This document shows, one piece after another, positions 38,558 through 47,781 of a stretch of DNA of 64,000 nt (positions within the stretch are counted from its first letter, which is position 1; every line of letters begins with the position of its first letter). The DNA lies in assembly GCF_001421355.1 (NCBI RefSeq), contig NZ_LMKC01000004.1, forward strand, positions 372,001 through 436,000, written 5' to 3'. The position numbers were made by a program, and so were the translations under genes. A model generated the notes under the pieces. The model did not search any database. It was given only the letters and a program-made list of their open reading frames with translations, and was not told where the DNA came from. Source of the DNA: Sphingomonas sp. Leaf9 (GTDB taxonomy: Bacteria; Pseudomonadota; Alphaproteobacteria; Sphingomonadales; Sphingomonadaceae).

Positions 38558-39174
38558 GCTTGGCGCACTCCCCTGGCGACCACGATCGACGATGTCGGAT
38601 CGGTAATGCTATGTTCCACGTGAAACATTCCGCGCCAGTCGGCCTTGGCCTCGACCAGCTCCTCGGCGGCGGAACGTCCTTTCGGCAACACCCATATCGT
38701 ATCGGAGTCGCTATGCCGATGGCCGATCGCAAATAACGCGGCCAATCGTGCCACCGCACGCGCGGTGATGATCGCCGCCGGACGATCCGCCGCCAGCTTC
38801 TCGATCTTCGCCTGATGGACCACGACGTTGGACAGACCTAGATCGGCCGCCATCTCCCTCAACAGCGTGGCGCGTCGCGCGCGCGGTTCGACCAGCACGA
38901 CCCGCCGGTCGGTCAGGATCGCGGCAACGATACCCGGAAAGCCCGCGCCCGATCCAATGTCGATCCAGTCGCCAACCCCCGCTCCTTCGGCAAGCGGCAC
39001 CAGCTGCGCGGAATCGAGCAGATGCCGTTCCCAGATATGCTCGATCGTCGACGCGGCGATCAGGTTCTGATGGGCGGTCTCAGCGACGATCCGCTCGGCA
39101 AACCGCGCGAGCAGGCCGGTGCGCTCTGCCCCGAACCGCTGCTCGATCCAGCTGCGTGCATCCGCTTCGGTCAT
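38554..39174 (-). CDS. rsmG: 16S rRNA (guanine-N7)-methyltransferase RsmG
   Basis: A 206-residue class I methyltransferase; the SAM site is [19 protein letters not shown] (~70-88), followed by [36 protein letters not shown] and [14 protein letters not shown]. RsmG methylates G527 of 16S rRNA. It sits in the conserved mnmE-mnmG-rsmG-parA-parB order found near bacterial origins. A parS-like site (38612-38627) is embedded in its C-terminal codons (MFHVEH). Confidence 0.95.
   Translation of the reverse strand: MTEADARSWIEQRFGAERTGLLARFAERIVAETAHQNLIAASTIEHIWERHLLDSAQLVPLAEGAGVGDWIDIGSGAGFPGIVAAILTDRRVVLVEPRARRATLLREMAADLGLSNVVVHQAKIEKLAADRPAAIITARAVARLAALFAIGHRHSDSDTIWVLPKGRSAAEELVEAKADWRGMFHVEHSITDPTSSIVVARGVRQA
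38612..38627. promoter_or_regulatory. parS: parS-like centromere site 2, inside rsmG
   Basis: TGTTCCACGTGAAACA matches the parS consensus TGTTTCACGTGAAACA at 15 of 16 positions. It lies inside the rsmG coding region, where it encodes MFHVEH. Confidence 0.85.
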
Positions 39175-40997
39175 GCCGCCAGCTTGCCCCCACGATGGTG
39201 CAGCAGGATCGCGACCAGCGCCGCCGGCGTCACCCCCTGAATACGCCCCGCCGCCGCCAGCGTTTCCGGCGCGGCGGAGGTCAATCGCTCGACCATTTCG
39301 TTCGACAGGCCGGGCACCGCGCCATAAGCAAAGTCCGCCGGCAACGAGACATGATCAACCCGCGCCGCCGCCAGCTCTGCTGCCTGCCGCTCCAGATAGG
39401 GCGCATAGCGCGCATCCTCGATCAACTCGCCCAACACCTCGTCCTGCCCCTCGATCCCCAGATGTTGCGGCGTGACGCCGGGCACCAGCAGCCATTCGCC
39501 GCCGCTGCGGGTGTCGGTACCGCTGACCGGCGCGCCCTTCGCAGCCAGCGCATTGGCGATATGCCGCGTCGACAGCGCCCCGGCCAAGTCCGCCCGCCGT
39601 ACTTCCCGCGCTGCATTGAACGCCAGCCGCTCCGCCGACAACAGCCCGGCCTGCGCACCGATTGCGCCCAGTCGCGTGGCGGCATTGTCCGACCGTAGCC
39701 GCAACCGATACTCCGCCCGCGCGGTCATCATGCGATAGGGTTCCGACACGCCCTGCAACACCAGGTCGTCGATCATCACCCCGATATAGCTCGACTCGCG
39801 CGGCAGGATCAGCGGCTCCACTTCCAGCGCCTCGCCCGCCGCATTGGCACCGGCGACCAGCCCCTGCCCGCCCGCTTCTTCATAGCCGGTCGTGCCGTTG
39901 ATCTGCCCGGCGAAATACAGCCCACCCAGCGCGCGCAACCCCAGCGTCGCCGACAGCGCACGCGGGTCGATATAGTCATATTCGACCGCATAGCCTGGCG
40001 TGACGATCTCGACCCGCTCCAGCCCTGCGACGCTGCGCAGCATCGCCAGCTGCACATCGGTCGGCAGCGAGGTCGACACGCCATTGGGATAGACCAGATG
40101 CGTATCCAGTCCTTCGGGTTCGAGGAAGATCTGATGCCCGTCGCGATCGCCGAAGCGATGCACCTTGTCCTCGATCGACGGGCAATAGCGCGGCCCCCGC
40201 CCCTCGATCGATCCGCTGAACAACGGCGACCGGTCCAGCCCGGCACGGATGATGTCATGCGTCTCCGCCGTTGTCCGCGCAATGGCACAGGCAAGCTGCG
40301 GCAGGCGCCGGGCAGGATCGGACAGCGGCGACATGGTCCACGCATCGGCATCGGACGGCTGTTCGGGCAGTGCCGCCCAGTCGATCGTCCGCCCGTCGAG
40401 GCGCGGCGGCGTGCCGGTCTTCAACCGCGCGATCGGCAGCGCCAGGTCGCGCAACTGCTGTCCCAGCCGGGTCGCCGCGCGTTCGCCAACACGGCCCCCG
40501 ACGGCGCGCTCCTCGCCCCGGAACATCGTTCCGCCGAGGAACGTGCCCGTCGCCAGCACCACCGTCCGCGCCGCGATCCGGCTGCCATCGGCCAGCTCGA
40601 CCCCGGCGACCCGATCACCATCGGTGACCAGCGCCACCGTATCGCCACACAGCACCGTCAACTTCGGATGCGCCAACAGGTCGCGCACCGCCGCGGCATA
40701 GCGTACCCGATCCGCCTGGACGCGCGGACCCTGCACCGCCGATCCCTTCGACCGGTTCAGCATCCGGTGATGGATCGCCGCCGCATCCGACGCCCGCGCC
40801 ATCAGCCCGTCGAGCGCGTCCATCTCGCGCACGATATGGCCCTTGCCGAGCCCGCCGATCGCCGGGTTGCACGACATCGCGCCAATTCGGGTCGGGTCGA
40901 AATCGATCAGCAGCGTGGTTGCGCCGCGTCGCGCCGCCGCTGCGGCTGCTTCGGTGCCGGCATGGCCGCCGCCGACGATCACTACATCAAAGGTCAT
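39171..40997 (-). CDS. mnmG: tRNA U34 carboxymethylaminomethyl-modifying enzyme MnmG
   Basis: A 608-residue FAD/NADH enzyme: [22 protein letters not shown] (FAD motif), [42 protein letters not shown] and the C-terminal tRNA-binding part with the conserved [20 protein letters not shown] block [20 protein letters not shown]. With MnmE it modifies the wobble uridine of several tRNAs. The ATG at 40997 starts [11 protein letters not shown]; upstream in-frame codons to 41060 run through a parS site. Its stop overlaps the rsmG start (ATGA). Confidence 0.96.
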   Translation of the reverse strand: MTFDVVIVGGGHAGTEAAAAAARRGATTLLIDFDPTRIGAMSCNPAIGGLGKGHIVREMDALDGLMARASDAAAIHHRMLNRSKGSAVQGPRVQADRVRYAAAVRDLLAHPKLTVLCGDTVALVTDGDRVAGVELADGSRIAARTVVLATGTFLGGTMFRGEERAVGGRVGERAATRLGQQLRDLALPIARLKTGTPPRLDGRTIDWAALPEQPSDADAWTMSPLSDPARRLPQLACAIARTTAETHDIIRAGLDRSPLFSGSIEGRGPRYCPSIEDKVHRFGDRDGHQIFLEPEGLDTHLVYPNGVSTSLPTDVQLAMLRSVAGLERVEIVTPGYAVEYDYIDPRALSATLGLRALGGLYFAGQINGTTGYEEAGGQGLVAGANAAGEALEVEPLILPRESSYIGVMIDDLVLQGVSEPYRMMTARAEYRLRLRSDNAATRLGAIGAQAGLLSAERLAFNAAREVRRADLAGALSTRHIANALAAKGAPVSGTDTRSGGEWLLVPGVTPQHLGIEGQDEVLGELIEDARYAPYLERQAAELAAARVDHVSLPADFAYGAVPGLSNEMVERLTSAAPETLAAAGRIQGVTPAALVAILLHHRGGKLAA

Positions 40998-41006
40998 GCT
41001 GCTCGT

Positions 41007-41022
41007 GGTTCCACGTGGAACA
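41007..41022. promoter_or_regulatory. parS: parS-like centromere site 3, between mnmE and mnmG
   Basis: GGTTCCACGTGGAACA matches the parS consensus TGTTTCACGTGAAACA at 13 of 16 positions and is a near-perfect palindrome around CACGTG (GTTCCACGTGGAAC). It fills the short gap between the mnmE stop and the mnmG start. Confidence 0.8.
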
Positions 41023-42312
41023 TTATTTGCCGATACAGAAGCGACCGAACAGATCGTCAAGAACGGCCTCGGTCGCGCGCATTCCGGTCAATGCCGCGAA
41101 TGCCTGCACCGCATAGCGTAATTCCTCGGCCAGCAACAGCGGGTCGTCCTGCATCGCCGCACGCTCCAGCGCAGCCGCCGCCGTCCCGGCGTGCTGCGCC
41201 TGTCGTCGATTGAGCGACAAGTCGTCGACCTTGGGCAGCAGCAGCGACGCTTCCCGCGCCAATGCCGACCAGACGGCATCGATCCCGTCGCCCGTCGCAG
41301 CAGACACGGCGATACGCCCATCGGGTGCCGCCTCCCGAATATCCGACCGGGGATGGAGCGCGATTATGCGTTCCGTTGCCGGCGGCGCGTCGTCACCCAG
41401 CCACAACAGGACATCCGCGCCCGCAATCGATCCCTCCGCCCGCGCGATCCCGATCCGCTCGATCGGATCGTCGCTGTCGTCGCGCAATCCGGCGGTGTCG
41501 AGGAACAGCCACGCCACGCCCTCGCGTGTCACCGGAATCTCGATCACGTCGCGCGTCGTACCGGCCATCGGCGAGACGATCGCCGCCTCCCGCCCGACCA
41601 GCGCGTTGAGCAAGGTCGATTTGCCCGTATTGGGCGGCCCGGCCAGCACCACGCGGATGCCGTCGCGCAACCGCTCGACCGGCGGCACCGCCAGCACCGC
41701 GCCGATCGCGCGCGCTAGTTGACCGGCCTGCACGCGAACGCCGGTCAGCACGTCGTTACCGGCGTCGACATCATCCTCGTCGGCATGGTCGAGCACCGCC
41801 TCGACCACCGCCGACAGCCGGGTAGCGGTCGCGGTCCACTCGGCCACCGCGCGCCGCAGCCGGCCATCGCTGTTCGCCAGCGCCATCTGCCGCTGCGCCT
41901 CGGTCTCGGCGGACAACAGGTCGCCCAGCCCTTCGGCCTCGGTCAAATCGATCCGGCCATGGGCCAGTGCTCGGCGGGTGAACTCGCCCGGCTCCGCGGC
42001 ACGCAGGCCCGAAAGCCGCCCCAGCGCCCGCTCGACACTGGCGACGACCGCGCGGCCGCCATGCAGGTGCAGCTCGACCAAATCCTCGCCGGTCGCGGTC
42101 GCCGGCCCCGGAAACACCAGCACCAATGCCCGATCGAGCAACCGGTTATCCACAGGGTCACGCAACGCCCGCACCGCAGCGCGGCGGGGCGGCGGGAGGC
42201 TGCCGGCCAGCCGGGTCGTCGCCTCCAGCGCGCCTGCGCCCGAAACTCGCAGCACGGCGATGGCGGCGGGCGGACGGCCGCTCGACACCGCAAAGATTGT
42301 GTCAGCCGCCAC
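41023..42312 (-). CDS. mnmE: tRNA modification GTPase MnmE
   Basis: A 429-residue protein: an N-terminal folate-binding domain (~1-110, [40 protein letters not shown]), a helical domain, and the GTPase domain (~210-360) with G1 [15 protein letters not shown]2 AGTTRDVIE and G3 DTAGLRD. The C-terminus FGRFCIGK holds the conserved CxGK cysteine. It works with MnmG on tRNA wobble uridine. A TTATCCACA DnaA box lies within the gene (42146-42154). Overlaps the DUF6489 gene by 11 bp. Confidence 0.96.
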   Translation of the reverse strand: MAADTIFAVSSGRPPAAIAVLRVSGAGALEATTRLAGSLPPPRRAAVRALRDPVDNRLLDRALVLVFPGPATATGEDLVELHLHGGRAVVASVERALGRLSGLRAAEPGEFTRRALAHGRIDLTEAEGLGDLLSAETEAQRQMALANSDGRLRRAVAEWTATATRLSAVVEAVLDHADEDDVDAGNDVLTGVRVQAGQLARAIGAVLAVPPVERLRDGIRVVLAGPPNTGKSTLLNALVGREAAIVSPMAGTTRDVIEIPVTREGVAWLFLDTAGLRDDSDDPIERIGIARAEGSIAGADVLLWLGDDAPPATERIIALHPRSDIREAAPDGRIAVSAATGDGIDAVWSALAREASLLLPKVDDLSLNRRQAQHAGTAAAALERAAMQDDPLLLAEELRYAVQAFAALTGMRATEAVLDDLFGRFCIGK

Positions 42313-42532
42313 GGCCCGTCGTTTCGAACATCTTGCGCCAGAAGGCCATGCCCGCCTCGCCCATCGGCGCCCAGCTCTTCATCAACTGGTCGAGCAATTC
42401 GGGGCTGGCGCCCTTCTCCATCGTATCGGTCAGCATCGCGACATAGCGTTCATGGACCGGCGTGAAGTCGGGCAAGCCCATCGCGCGGCGCGCTTCCTCC
42501 GGCGTGCAATCGACTTCGACGTTGATCTTCAT
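42302..42532 (-). CDS. DUF6489-like small protein
   Basis: A 76-residue protein, MKINVEVDCTPEEARRAMGLPDFTPVHERYVAMLTDTMEKG and so on to MFETTGRGG. The MKINVEVDCTPEEARR beginning and the PDFTPVHERY segment fit a small alphaproteobacterial family (DUF6489) of unknown function. It precedes mnmE with an 11-bp overlap. An inverted pair TTTTCCCC/GGGGAAAA (42538-42545 and 42567-42574) lies upstream and includes the likely ribosome binding site. Confidence 0.82.
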   Translation of the reverse strand: MKINVEVDCTPEEARRAMGLPDFTPVHERYVAMLTDTMEKGASPELLDQLMKSWAPMGEAGMAFWRKMFETTGRGG

Positions 42533-42795
42533 GGGCGTTTTCCCCTGTGGTGTGAGGGCACGATAGGGGGAAAAGCAGTGGATGGCGATAAGGGTGCGGG
42601 GTTTGCCGCTCCGTCGCGGAAGTTATCCACAGCTTTGTGAACAGGGTGGATACGACAACGCCCGCCTTTTCGCTGTGGAAAAGACGGGCGGTTCGTGGGG
42701 CGGACGCCGGCTTCGCCCGCGTCGTCGGTCGGGTTTTCAACCCGCCGGCCGGATCGGCGCGTCTCCTGCGACAGCATGTCGCAGGGCGCATTCGA
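42533..42795. other. Spacer between rho and the DUF6489 gene
   Basis: About 260 bases without a convincing gene. It holds a perfect DnaA box TTATCCACA (42623-42631), a hairpin (42659-42690: CGCCCG and CTTTTC arms with one mismatch and a six-base loop), and the TTTTCCCC/GGGGAAAA pair near the DUF6489 start. It must contain the promoter of the DUF6489-mnmE operon. The hairpin could end rho transcription but has no T run. Confidence 0.5.
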
Positions 42796-44052
42796 TCACT
42801 GATTCATGCTATCGAAGAAGTCCTCGTTGGTCTTCGAATTCTTCATCTTGTCGAGCAGGAACTCCATCGCGTCGATGGTGCCCATCTGCATCAGGATGCG
42901 GCGCAGGACCCACATCTTGCTGAGCTTGGTCTTGTCGACCAGCAGCTCTTCCTTGCGGGTGCCCGACTTGCCGACGTCCAGCGCCGGGAAGATGCGCTTG
43001 TCGGCGACCTTGCGATCAAGGACGATTTCCGAGTTACCGGTGCCCTTGAACTCTTCGAAGATCACTTCGTCCATGCGGCTGCCGGTATCGATCAGCGCGG
43101 TGGCGATGATCGACAGCGAACCGCCTTCCTCGATGTTACGCGCCGCGCCGAAGAAGCGCTTCGGCCGCTGCAGCGCGTTCGCATCGACACCGCCGGTCAG
43201 CACCTTGCCAGACGACGGCACGACCGTGTTGTAGGCGCGGCCGAGACGGGTGATGCTGTCGAGCAGGATCACGACGTCCTTCTTGTGCTCGACCAGCCGC
43301 TTCGCCTTCTCGATCACCATCTCGGCGACCTGGACGTGGCGCTGCGCGGGTTCGTCGAAGGTGGAGGACACGACCTCGCCCTTCACGCTGCGCTGCATGT
43401 CGGTCACTTCTTCCGGACGTTCGTCGATCAGCAGAACGATCAGGAACACTTCGGGGTGGTTGTCGGTGATCGCCTTCGCCATGTTCTGCAACATGACGGT
43501 CTTGCCGACGCGTGGCGGGGCGACGATCAGCGTGCGCTGGCCCTTGCCCTGCGGGCTGACGATGTCGATGACCCGCGCCGACTTGTCCTTGACCGTCGGG
43601 TCGAGCTGGTCGAGCGTCAGCTTGCTCTCGGGATAGAGCGGGGTCAGGTTGTCGAAATTGACCCGGTGGCGCACCGCATCGGGATCGTCGAAATTGACCG
43701 ACACCAGCTTGCTGAGCGCGAAATAGCGTTCGCCGTCCTTGGGCGCACGCACTTCGCCCTCGACCGTGTCACCGGTGCGCAGGCCGTGCTTGCGGACCTG
43801 GTTCGGCGAGACATAGATATCGTCCGGCCCGGCCAGATAATTCGCCTCCGGGCTGCGCAGGAAGCCGAAGCCGTCCTGCAGCACTTCGATGGTGCCGACG
43901 CCCATGATCTGTTCGCCATTCTCGGCACGTGCCTTGAGAATCGCGAACATCAGGTCCTGCTTGCGCATCGTCGACGCGCCTTCGACGCCCAGTTCCTCGG
44001 CCATCGAGACCAAGTCGGCGGGCGCATGTTTCTTTAAGTCTTTGAGATGCAT
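42796..44052 (-). CDS. rho: Transcription termination factor Rho
   Basis: A 418-residue Rho. N-terminal domain and RNA-binding cold-shock-like domain (~1-125; [63 protein letters not shown]). ATPase domain with P-loop [13 protein letters not shown], then [13 protein letters not shown]-loop/R-loop region [15 protein letters not shown] and [51 protein letters not shown]. It is the hexameric helicase that ends many transcripts. Downstream of the hemE operon and on the same strand. Confidence 0.97.
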   Translation of the reverse strand: MHLKDLKKHAPADLVSMAEELGVEGASTMRKQDLMFAILKARAENGEQIMGVGTIEVLQDGFGFLRSPEANYLAGPDDIYVSPNQVRKHGLRTGDTVEGEVRAPKDGERYFALSKLVSVNFDDPDAVRHRVNFDNLTPLYPESKLTLDQLDPTVKDKSARVIDIVSPQGKGQRTLIVAPPRVGKTVMLQNMAKAITDNHPEVFLIVLLIDERPEEVTDMQRSVKGEVVSSTFDEPAQRHVQVAEMVIEKAKRLVEHKKDVVILLDSITRLGRAYNTVVPSSGKVLTGGVDANALQRPKRFFGAARNIEEGGSLSIIATALIDTGSRMDEVIFEEFKGTGNSEIVLDRKVADKRIFPALDVGKSGTRKEELLVDKTKLSKMWVLRRILMQMGTIDAMEFLLDKMKNSKTNEDFFDSMNQ

Positions 44053-44228
44053 CGGGGGGTGGTCCAGATCAGCGATGGTGAGGCAAGGTCGGCAAACAAG
44101 GCGGACACAAGCGGCTGGGACGGGCGCACCGAGGACCGGGCACCACTGTCTCCGACCTAGGTTGCGGTAGTCGACAAGTCAAGCAGCCCGCCGCCCGGCC
44201 AGTGCGACCGCCGGTCACGCGGTGACGT

Positions 44229-44561
44229 TTAGCGGGGTTCGTCCGGCTCGGGTGCCCGGTCAAGCAGGGCGTCGCTCCGGTCGTGCAGCACGGCGCTGCA
44301 TCGTGGCAATTCGGCACGCAGTCGCGCTTCGCCGCCCGGCTGAGCAATTAATCGCTTCATCTGGCTGGTGAAGTCCAGCGTTGGGGCCGCGTGATCGATC
44401 CGACCGAGGAAGTACATCATCCCCGCCCCCATCGCGCCCTGTCGATCTGCCGGCATTTCGGGCGCCGCCAACGAGATAGCCGCCATGCATTTCAGGTCGT
44501 TTTCGACCTCCGCCGGCAACGGTGTCACCGTCGCCTGCATCACTGCCGCCATGATCCACAT
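44229..44561 (-). CDS. Conserved hypothetical protein of the hemE operon
   Basis: A 110-residue reading frame 12 bp after hemJ on the same strand. MWIMAAVMQATVTPLPAEVENDLKCMAAISLAAPEMPADRQGAMGAGMMYFLGRIDHAAPTLDF reads like a secreted or soluble small protein with a weak signal-like start; a second ATG (M8) is possible. I do not recognise a named family. Tight spacing in an operon and an uninterrupted frame support it as a real gene. Confidence 0.65.
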   Translation of the reverse strand: MWIMAAVMQATVTPLPAEVENDLKCMAAISLAAPEMPADRQGAMGAGMMYFLGRIDHAAPTLDFTSQMKRLIAQPGGEARLRAELPRCSAVLHDRSDALLDRAPEPDEPR

Positions 44562-44573
44562 CGCTAGATCCCT

Positions 44574-45029
44574 TTAGAACGGCTTGACCACCGCCAGCAC
44601 CACCGCCGCGATCGCCGCCAGCGCCGGCAGTTCGTTCGCCAGCCGCAACTGCTTCGCCGTCAGCGTCGGTCGCCCCGCCGCCAGCTTCTTCGCATAGCCG
44701 ACCGCCCAGCCGTGATAGCCGCTGAGCAGCACGACGACGAGCAGCTTGGCATGCAGCCACCCCAGCCCGGCCCCGCCATCGAACAGCCCGACATTGGCAG
44801 CCAGCAGCAACCCCAGCATCCACACGATGACCATCGCCGGGGTCAGGATCATCCGCTTCAGCAGCGCCTCGCGCTTGATCCAGCGCGGCGGCTCGGCCGG
44901 ATCGGCCAACCCCTCCTGGTGATGCACCAGATAGCGCGGCAGCATGAACAGTCCGGCCATCCAGAAGATGACGAACACGATATGCGCCGCCTTTATCCAC
45001 AGATAGGCGCCGCCCAGGAATCCGCTCAT
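44574..45029 (-). CDS. hemJ: Protoporphyrinogen IX oxidase HemJ
   Basis: A 151-residue membrane protein with four hydrophobic segments: YLWIKAAHIVFVIFWMAGLFMLPRYLVHH (conserved His in the first helix), MILTPAMVIVWMLGLLLAANVG, LLVVVLLSGYHGWAVGYAKKL and ALAAIAAVVLAVVKPF. These are marks of the UPF0093/HemJ family, which oxidises protoporphyrinogen IX to protoporphyrin IX. Its ATG overlaps the hemE stop by four bases, so two heme-pathway genes are coupled. Confidence 0.92.
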   Translation of the reverse strand: MSGFLGGAYLWIKAAHIVFVIFWMAGLFMLPRYLVHHQEGLADPAEPPRWIKREALLKRMILTPAMVIVWMLGLLLAANVGLFDGGAGLGWLHAKLLVVVLLSGYHGWAVGYAKKLAAGRPTLTAKQLRLANELPALAAIAAVVLAVVKPF

Positions 45030-46060
45030 CTGCCCCGCACCCGTGCCACCAGCTGCTCGACATGCGCGATCGGCGTATCCTGCTGGATACCATGCCCCAG
45101 GTTGAAGATGTGCGGGCGATCGGCAAAGGCGGCCAGCACCCGGTCGACCCCGGCGTCCAGTGCGTCGCCCCCGGCGATCAGCAGCAGCGGGTCGAGATTA
45201 CCCTGCACCGGCAAGCCTGTGGGTAACTGGGCATGTGCCCACACCGGATCGACCGTTTCGTCCAGCCCGATCGCATCGACCGTCGTTTCGCGGGCATAGG
45301 CGGCAAGCTTGCCCCCCGCCCCCTTGGGGAAACCGATGATCGGCACCTGCACCCGCGCGCGCAGCCCCTCGACGATCGCGACCGTCGGCGCGATGACCCA
45401 GCGTTCGAACTCGGCCGGGGCAAGGCTGCCCGACCAGCTGTCGAACAGCTGCACCGCTTCCACGCCCGCCGCGACCTGTCCCGCCAGATAGTCGATCGTC
45501 ACGTCCACGATCCGGTCGATCAGTTCCTGCACCGCCGCCGGGTCGCCATAGGCCATGCGCCGCGCCTCCGCCTGCTCGCGGCTGCCCTTGCCCGCGATCA
45601 TGTAGGTCGCGACCGTCCATGGCGATCCGGCGAACCCCAGGAACGTCGTCTGCGCCGGCAACGCCGCCGCGACACCACGCACCGTCGCATAGACCGGATC
45701 GAGGATCGCCATATCGGGCACCAGAGCCTCGATAGCGGCCCGTGTGCGCAATTCGGGTGCCAGGCGAGGCCCCTCGCCCGCTTCGAACCACAGCCGCTGT
45801 CCCAGGGCGCCCGGGACCATCAGGATGTCGCTGAACAGGATCGCCCCGTCGAACGCGAACCGGCGCAGCGGTTGCAGCGTCACTTCGGTCGCGGCTTCGG
45901 GATCGTTCACCAGATCGAGGAAGCCACCCTTCTCTGCCCGCAGAGCGCGATACTCGGGAAGATAGCGCCCGGCCTGTCGCATGAGCCAGAGCGGCGGGAC
46001 GGCAAGCTTTTCCCCGGCCAGTGTCCGGAGAAGCGGTTTGGGATCAGGAGAACCGGTCAG
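45026..46060 (-). CDS. hemE: Uroporphyrinogen decarboxylase, predicted CTG start
   Basis: A 344-residue enzyme of heme synthesis (uroporphyrinogen III to coproporphyrinogen III). Visible are MRQAGRYLPEYRALR (substrate arginines), ILFSDILMVPGALG, FAGSPWTVATYMI, LFDSWSG, PIIGFPKGAG and NLGHGI. Homologs carry about 25 residues before MRQAGRYLPEY. Reading the frame upstream gives TGSPDPKPLLRTLAGEKLA and then VPPLWL, a good family N-terminus, but there is no ATG, GTG or TTG before the stop at ~46132. A CTG at 46060 lies eight bases after AGAAGGAG, so CTG is the best start. The next ATG is at 45982, inside the conserved core. Confidence 0.93.
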   Translation of the reverse strand: MTGSPDPKPLLRTLAGEKLAVPPLWLMRQAGRYLPEYRALRAEKGGFLDLVNDPEAATEVTLQPLRRFAFDGAILFSDILMVPGALGQRLWFEAGEGPRLAPELRTRAAIEALVPDMAILDPVYATVRGVAAALPAQTTFLGFAGSPWTVATYMIAGKGSREQAEARRMAYGDPAAVQELIDRIVDVTIDYLAGQVAAGVEAVQLFDSWSGSLAPAEFERWVIAPTVAIVEGLRARVQVPIIGFPKGAGGKLAAYARETTVDAIGLDETVDPVWAHAQLPTGLPVQGNLDPLLLIAGGDALDAGVDRVLAAFADRPHIFNLGHGIQQDTPIAHVEQLVARVRGR

Positions 46061-46369
46061 CGTCGTCGCTCCTTCTACTATTAAAGTAGAATCTAAATAG
46101 GTGGTTGAAGGGAGTTGGGGCGTGGATAGCGGGGCTTATGGTGGATTACCCGAAATGCCAACAGATTGACCCCGCAGGACTCGCTCGAATCCGTCGATTC
46201 CCGCCAGGCCATCCACACTATCCACAGGCTGTGGGCTGAATCGCTCCCTGTGTCGGGATTGTGGATAGTTTGGGTATGAAACCGGGCTTTCCCACAGCTT
46301 GGCGGATCGACCGACTTACGCTAGCCCCTGCCCCCGACTTATCCACAGCCTTGTGCAGAAAGGCGGCTG
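46061..46369. other. oriC: Putative chromosome replication origin (oriC)
   Basis: The 309-base gap between divergent hemE and the PPDK regulator gene. DnaA boxes: a perfect TTATCCACA (46339-46347), single-mismatch boxes CTATCCACA (46218-46226) and TGTGGATAG on the other strand (46260-46268), plus weaker ones at 46209-46217, 46121-46129 and 46288-46296. An AT-rich stretch (46073-46101) could unwind. Four GANTC sites (46089, 46187, 46196, 46238) fit CcrM methylation. Caulobacter's origin lies next to hemE in the same way, and gene direction flips here. This also must hold the two genes' promoters. Confidence 0.85.
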
Positions 46370-47188
46370 ATGCGGCTGCACCTCCACCTCCTGTCCGACT
46401 CCACCGGCGAAACGCTGGAGAATATCGCCAAGGCGGCGCTGGCGCAGTTCGACGATGTCGACACGATGCGCCATTTCTGGCCGATGGTGCGCTCGGAAAC
46501 CCATCTCGAACGCATCCTGGCCGAAATCACGGTCAATCCCGGACTGGTGCTGTTCACGCTGGTGAACCCGGCGATCCGGCGGACGCTGGAGGCGCGTTGC
46601 GCCGCGCTCGGCCTGCCGATCGTCGCGCCGATGGATGCGGTCAGCAACGCGCTGTCCAGCCTGTTGGGGCAGGAGGCCAAGGCCCGGCCGGGGCGGCAGC
46701 ACAGCCTCGACGCCGCCTATTTCGCCCGCGTGGATGCGATCCAATGGACCATCGGCCATGACGACGGCATCGCGTCGGAGGATTGGGAAGAGGCCGATAT
46801 CGTGCTCGCTGGGGTGTCGCGGTCGTCCAAGACGCCGACCTCGATCTATCTCGCCAATCGCGGGTACAAGACGGCGAACATCCCGATCGTCGTCGAAAGC
46901 CCGCCTCCGGCGATCCTGTTCGGATTGCAGAAGCCGCTGGTGGTCGGGCTGACCACCAGCGCCGACCGGCTGATCGCGATCCGGCGCAACCGGCTGCTGT
47001 CGCTCAACCAGATGCCCGACACCGATTATGTCGAACAGGATGCGGTGGTGCGCGAATTGTCCTATGCGCGGCGGATGTTCGCCGACAATGGCTGGCCGGT
47101 GATCGACGTCACCCGCCGCTCGATCGAGGAAACGGCGGCGGCGATCATCACCCTGTGCAACGATCGCCGGCTGGAGGCGCGGCCATGA
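46370..47188 (+). CDS. Pyruvate, phosphate dikinase regulatory protein (DUF299)
   Basis: A 272-residue protein with LHLLSDSTGETLENIAKAALAQF at the N-terminus, the P-loop-like GVSRSSKTPTSIYLANRGYKTANIPIV and the QMPDTDYVEQDAVVREL block of the DUF299 family. These bifunctional enzymes phosphorylate (using ADP) and dephosphorylate (using phosphate) a threonine in pyruvate phosphate dikinase or PEP synthase. ATG 46370 is 22 bases after the perfect DnaA box. Its stop overlaps maf by four bases. Confidence 0.93.
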   Translation: MRLHLHLLSDSTGETLENIAKAALAQFDDVDTMRHFWPMVRSETHLERILAEITVNPGLVLFTLVNPAIRRTLEARCAALGLPIVAPMDAVSNALSSLLGQEAKARPGRQHSLDAAYFARVDAIQWTIGHDDGIASEDWEEADIVLAGVSRSSKTPTSIYLANRGYKTANIPIVVESPPPAILFGLQKPLVVGLTTSADRLIAIRRNRLLSLNQMPDTDYVEQDAVVRELSYARRMFADNGWPVIDVTRRSIEETAAAIITLCNDRRLEARP

Positions 47189-47781
47189 GCTTCGTCCTCG
47201 CCTCGATGAGCGCCACCCGCCGCGCGATGCTCGACGCCGCCGGCATTCCCCATGACGCCATGGCGAGCGGGCTGGACGAGGAAGCGGCCAAGGCGGCGCT
47301 GGCAGCCGAAAACCTCAAGCCCCGTGACCTCGCCGATGCACTGGCGGAGATGAAGGCGATGCGCGCCGCCACCCGCGTCGCCGGGGCGATGGTGCTGGGC
47401 GGCGATTCCGTCGTCGCGCTGGCCGACGGCACGGTCCTCGACAAGCCGGTCGACCGCGCCGATGCCGCCCGGCACCTCCGCGCGATGTCGGGAGGGCGCC
47501 ACGACCTGTTCAGCGCGGCGGTGTTCGTCGAAGGCGGTCGCCCGGTCTGGCGGCATATCGGTCATGCGAAGCTGACCGTCCGCCCGCTGTCCGATGCGTT
47601 TATCGACACCTATCTCGACGCCGAATGGCCGGCGATCGCCGGCTGTGTCGGCTGTTTCCGGATCGAGGGGCCGGGGGTGCAGTTGTTCGACCGGATCGAT
47701 GGCGATCAATGGACGATCCTCGGGATGCCCCTGCTCGAAATCGCGCGCTATCTGCGCCAACGGGGGAAACTGCCCGCATGA
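47185..47781 (+). CDS. Maf-family nucleotide pyrophosphatase
   Basis: A 198-residue Maf protein: FVLASMSATRRAMLDAAGIPH, VLGGDSVVALADGTVLDKPVDRADAARHLRAMSG and GCFRIEGPGVQLFDRIDGDQWTILGMPL. Maf enzymes remove non-canonical or modified nucleotides by pyrophosphate hydrolysis. The C-terminal residues include CVGCFRIEG where many homologs have GxYxIEG. It overlaps the PPDK regulator gene and aroE by four bases each, so three genes are coupled. Confidence 0.93.
   Translation: MSFVLASMSATRRAMLDAAGIPHDAMASGLDEEAAKAALAAENLKPRDLADALAEMKAMRAATRVAGAMVLGGDSVVALADGTVLDKPVDRADAARHLRAMSGGRHDLFSAAVFVEGGRPVWRHIGHAKLTVRPLSDAFIDTYLDAEWPAIAGCVGCFRIEGPGVQLFDRIDGDQWTILGMPLLEIARYLRQRGKLPA

Noticed and set aside
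42659..42690. Hairpin downstream of rho as an intrinsic terminator
   Set aside because: The stem is good but lies ~105 bases past the stop and no T run follows it on the minus strand.
42637..44037. Plus-strand open frame of 466 codons opposite rho
   Set aside because: rho on the other strand has all expected motifs; the antisense product is low-complexity and unlike known proteins.
46081..46099. CtrA-type TTAA-N7-TTAA site in the origin
   Set aside because: The second half reads TCTA, two mismatches from the consensus.
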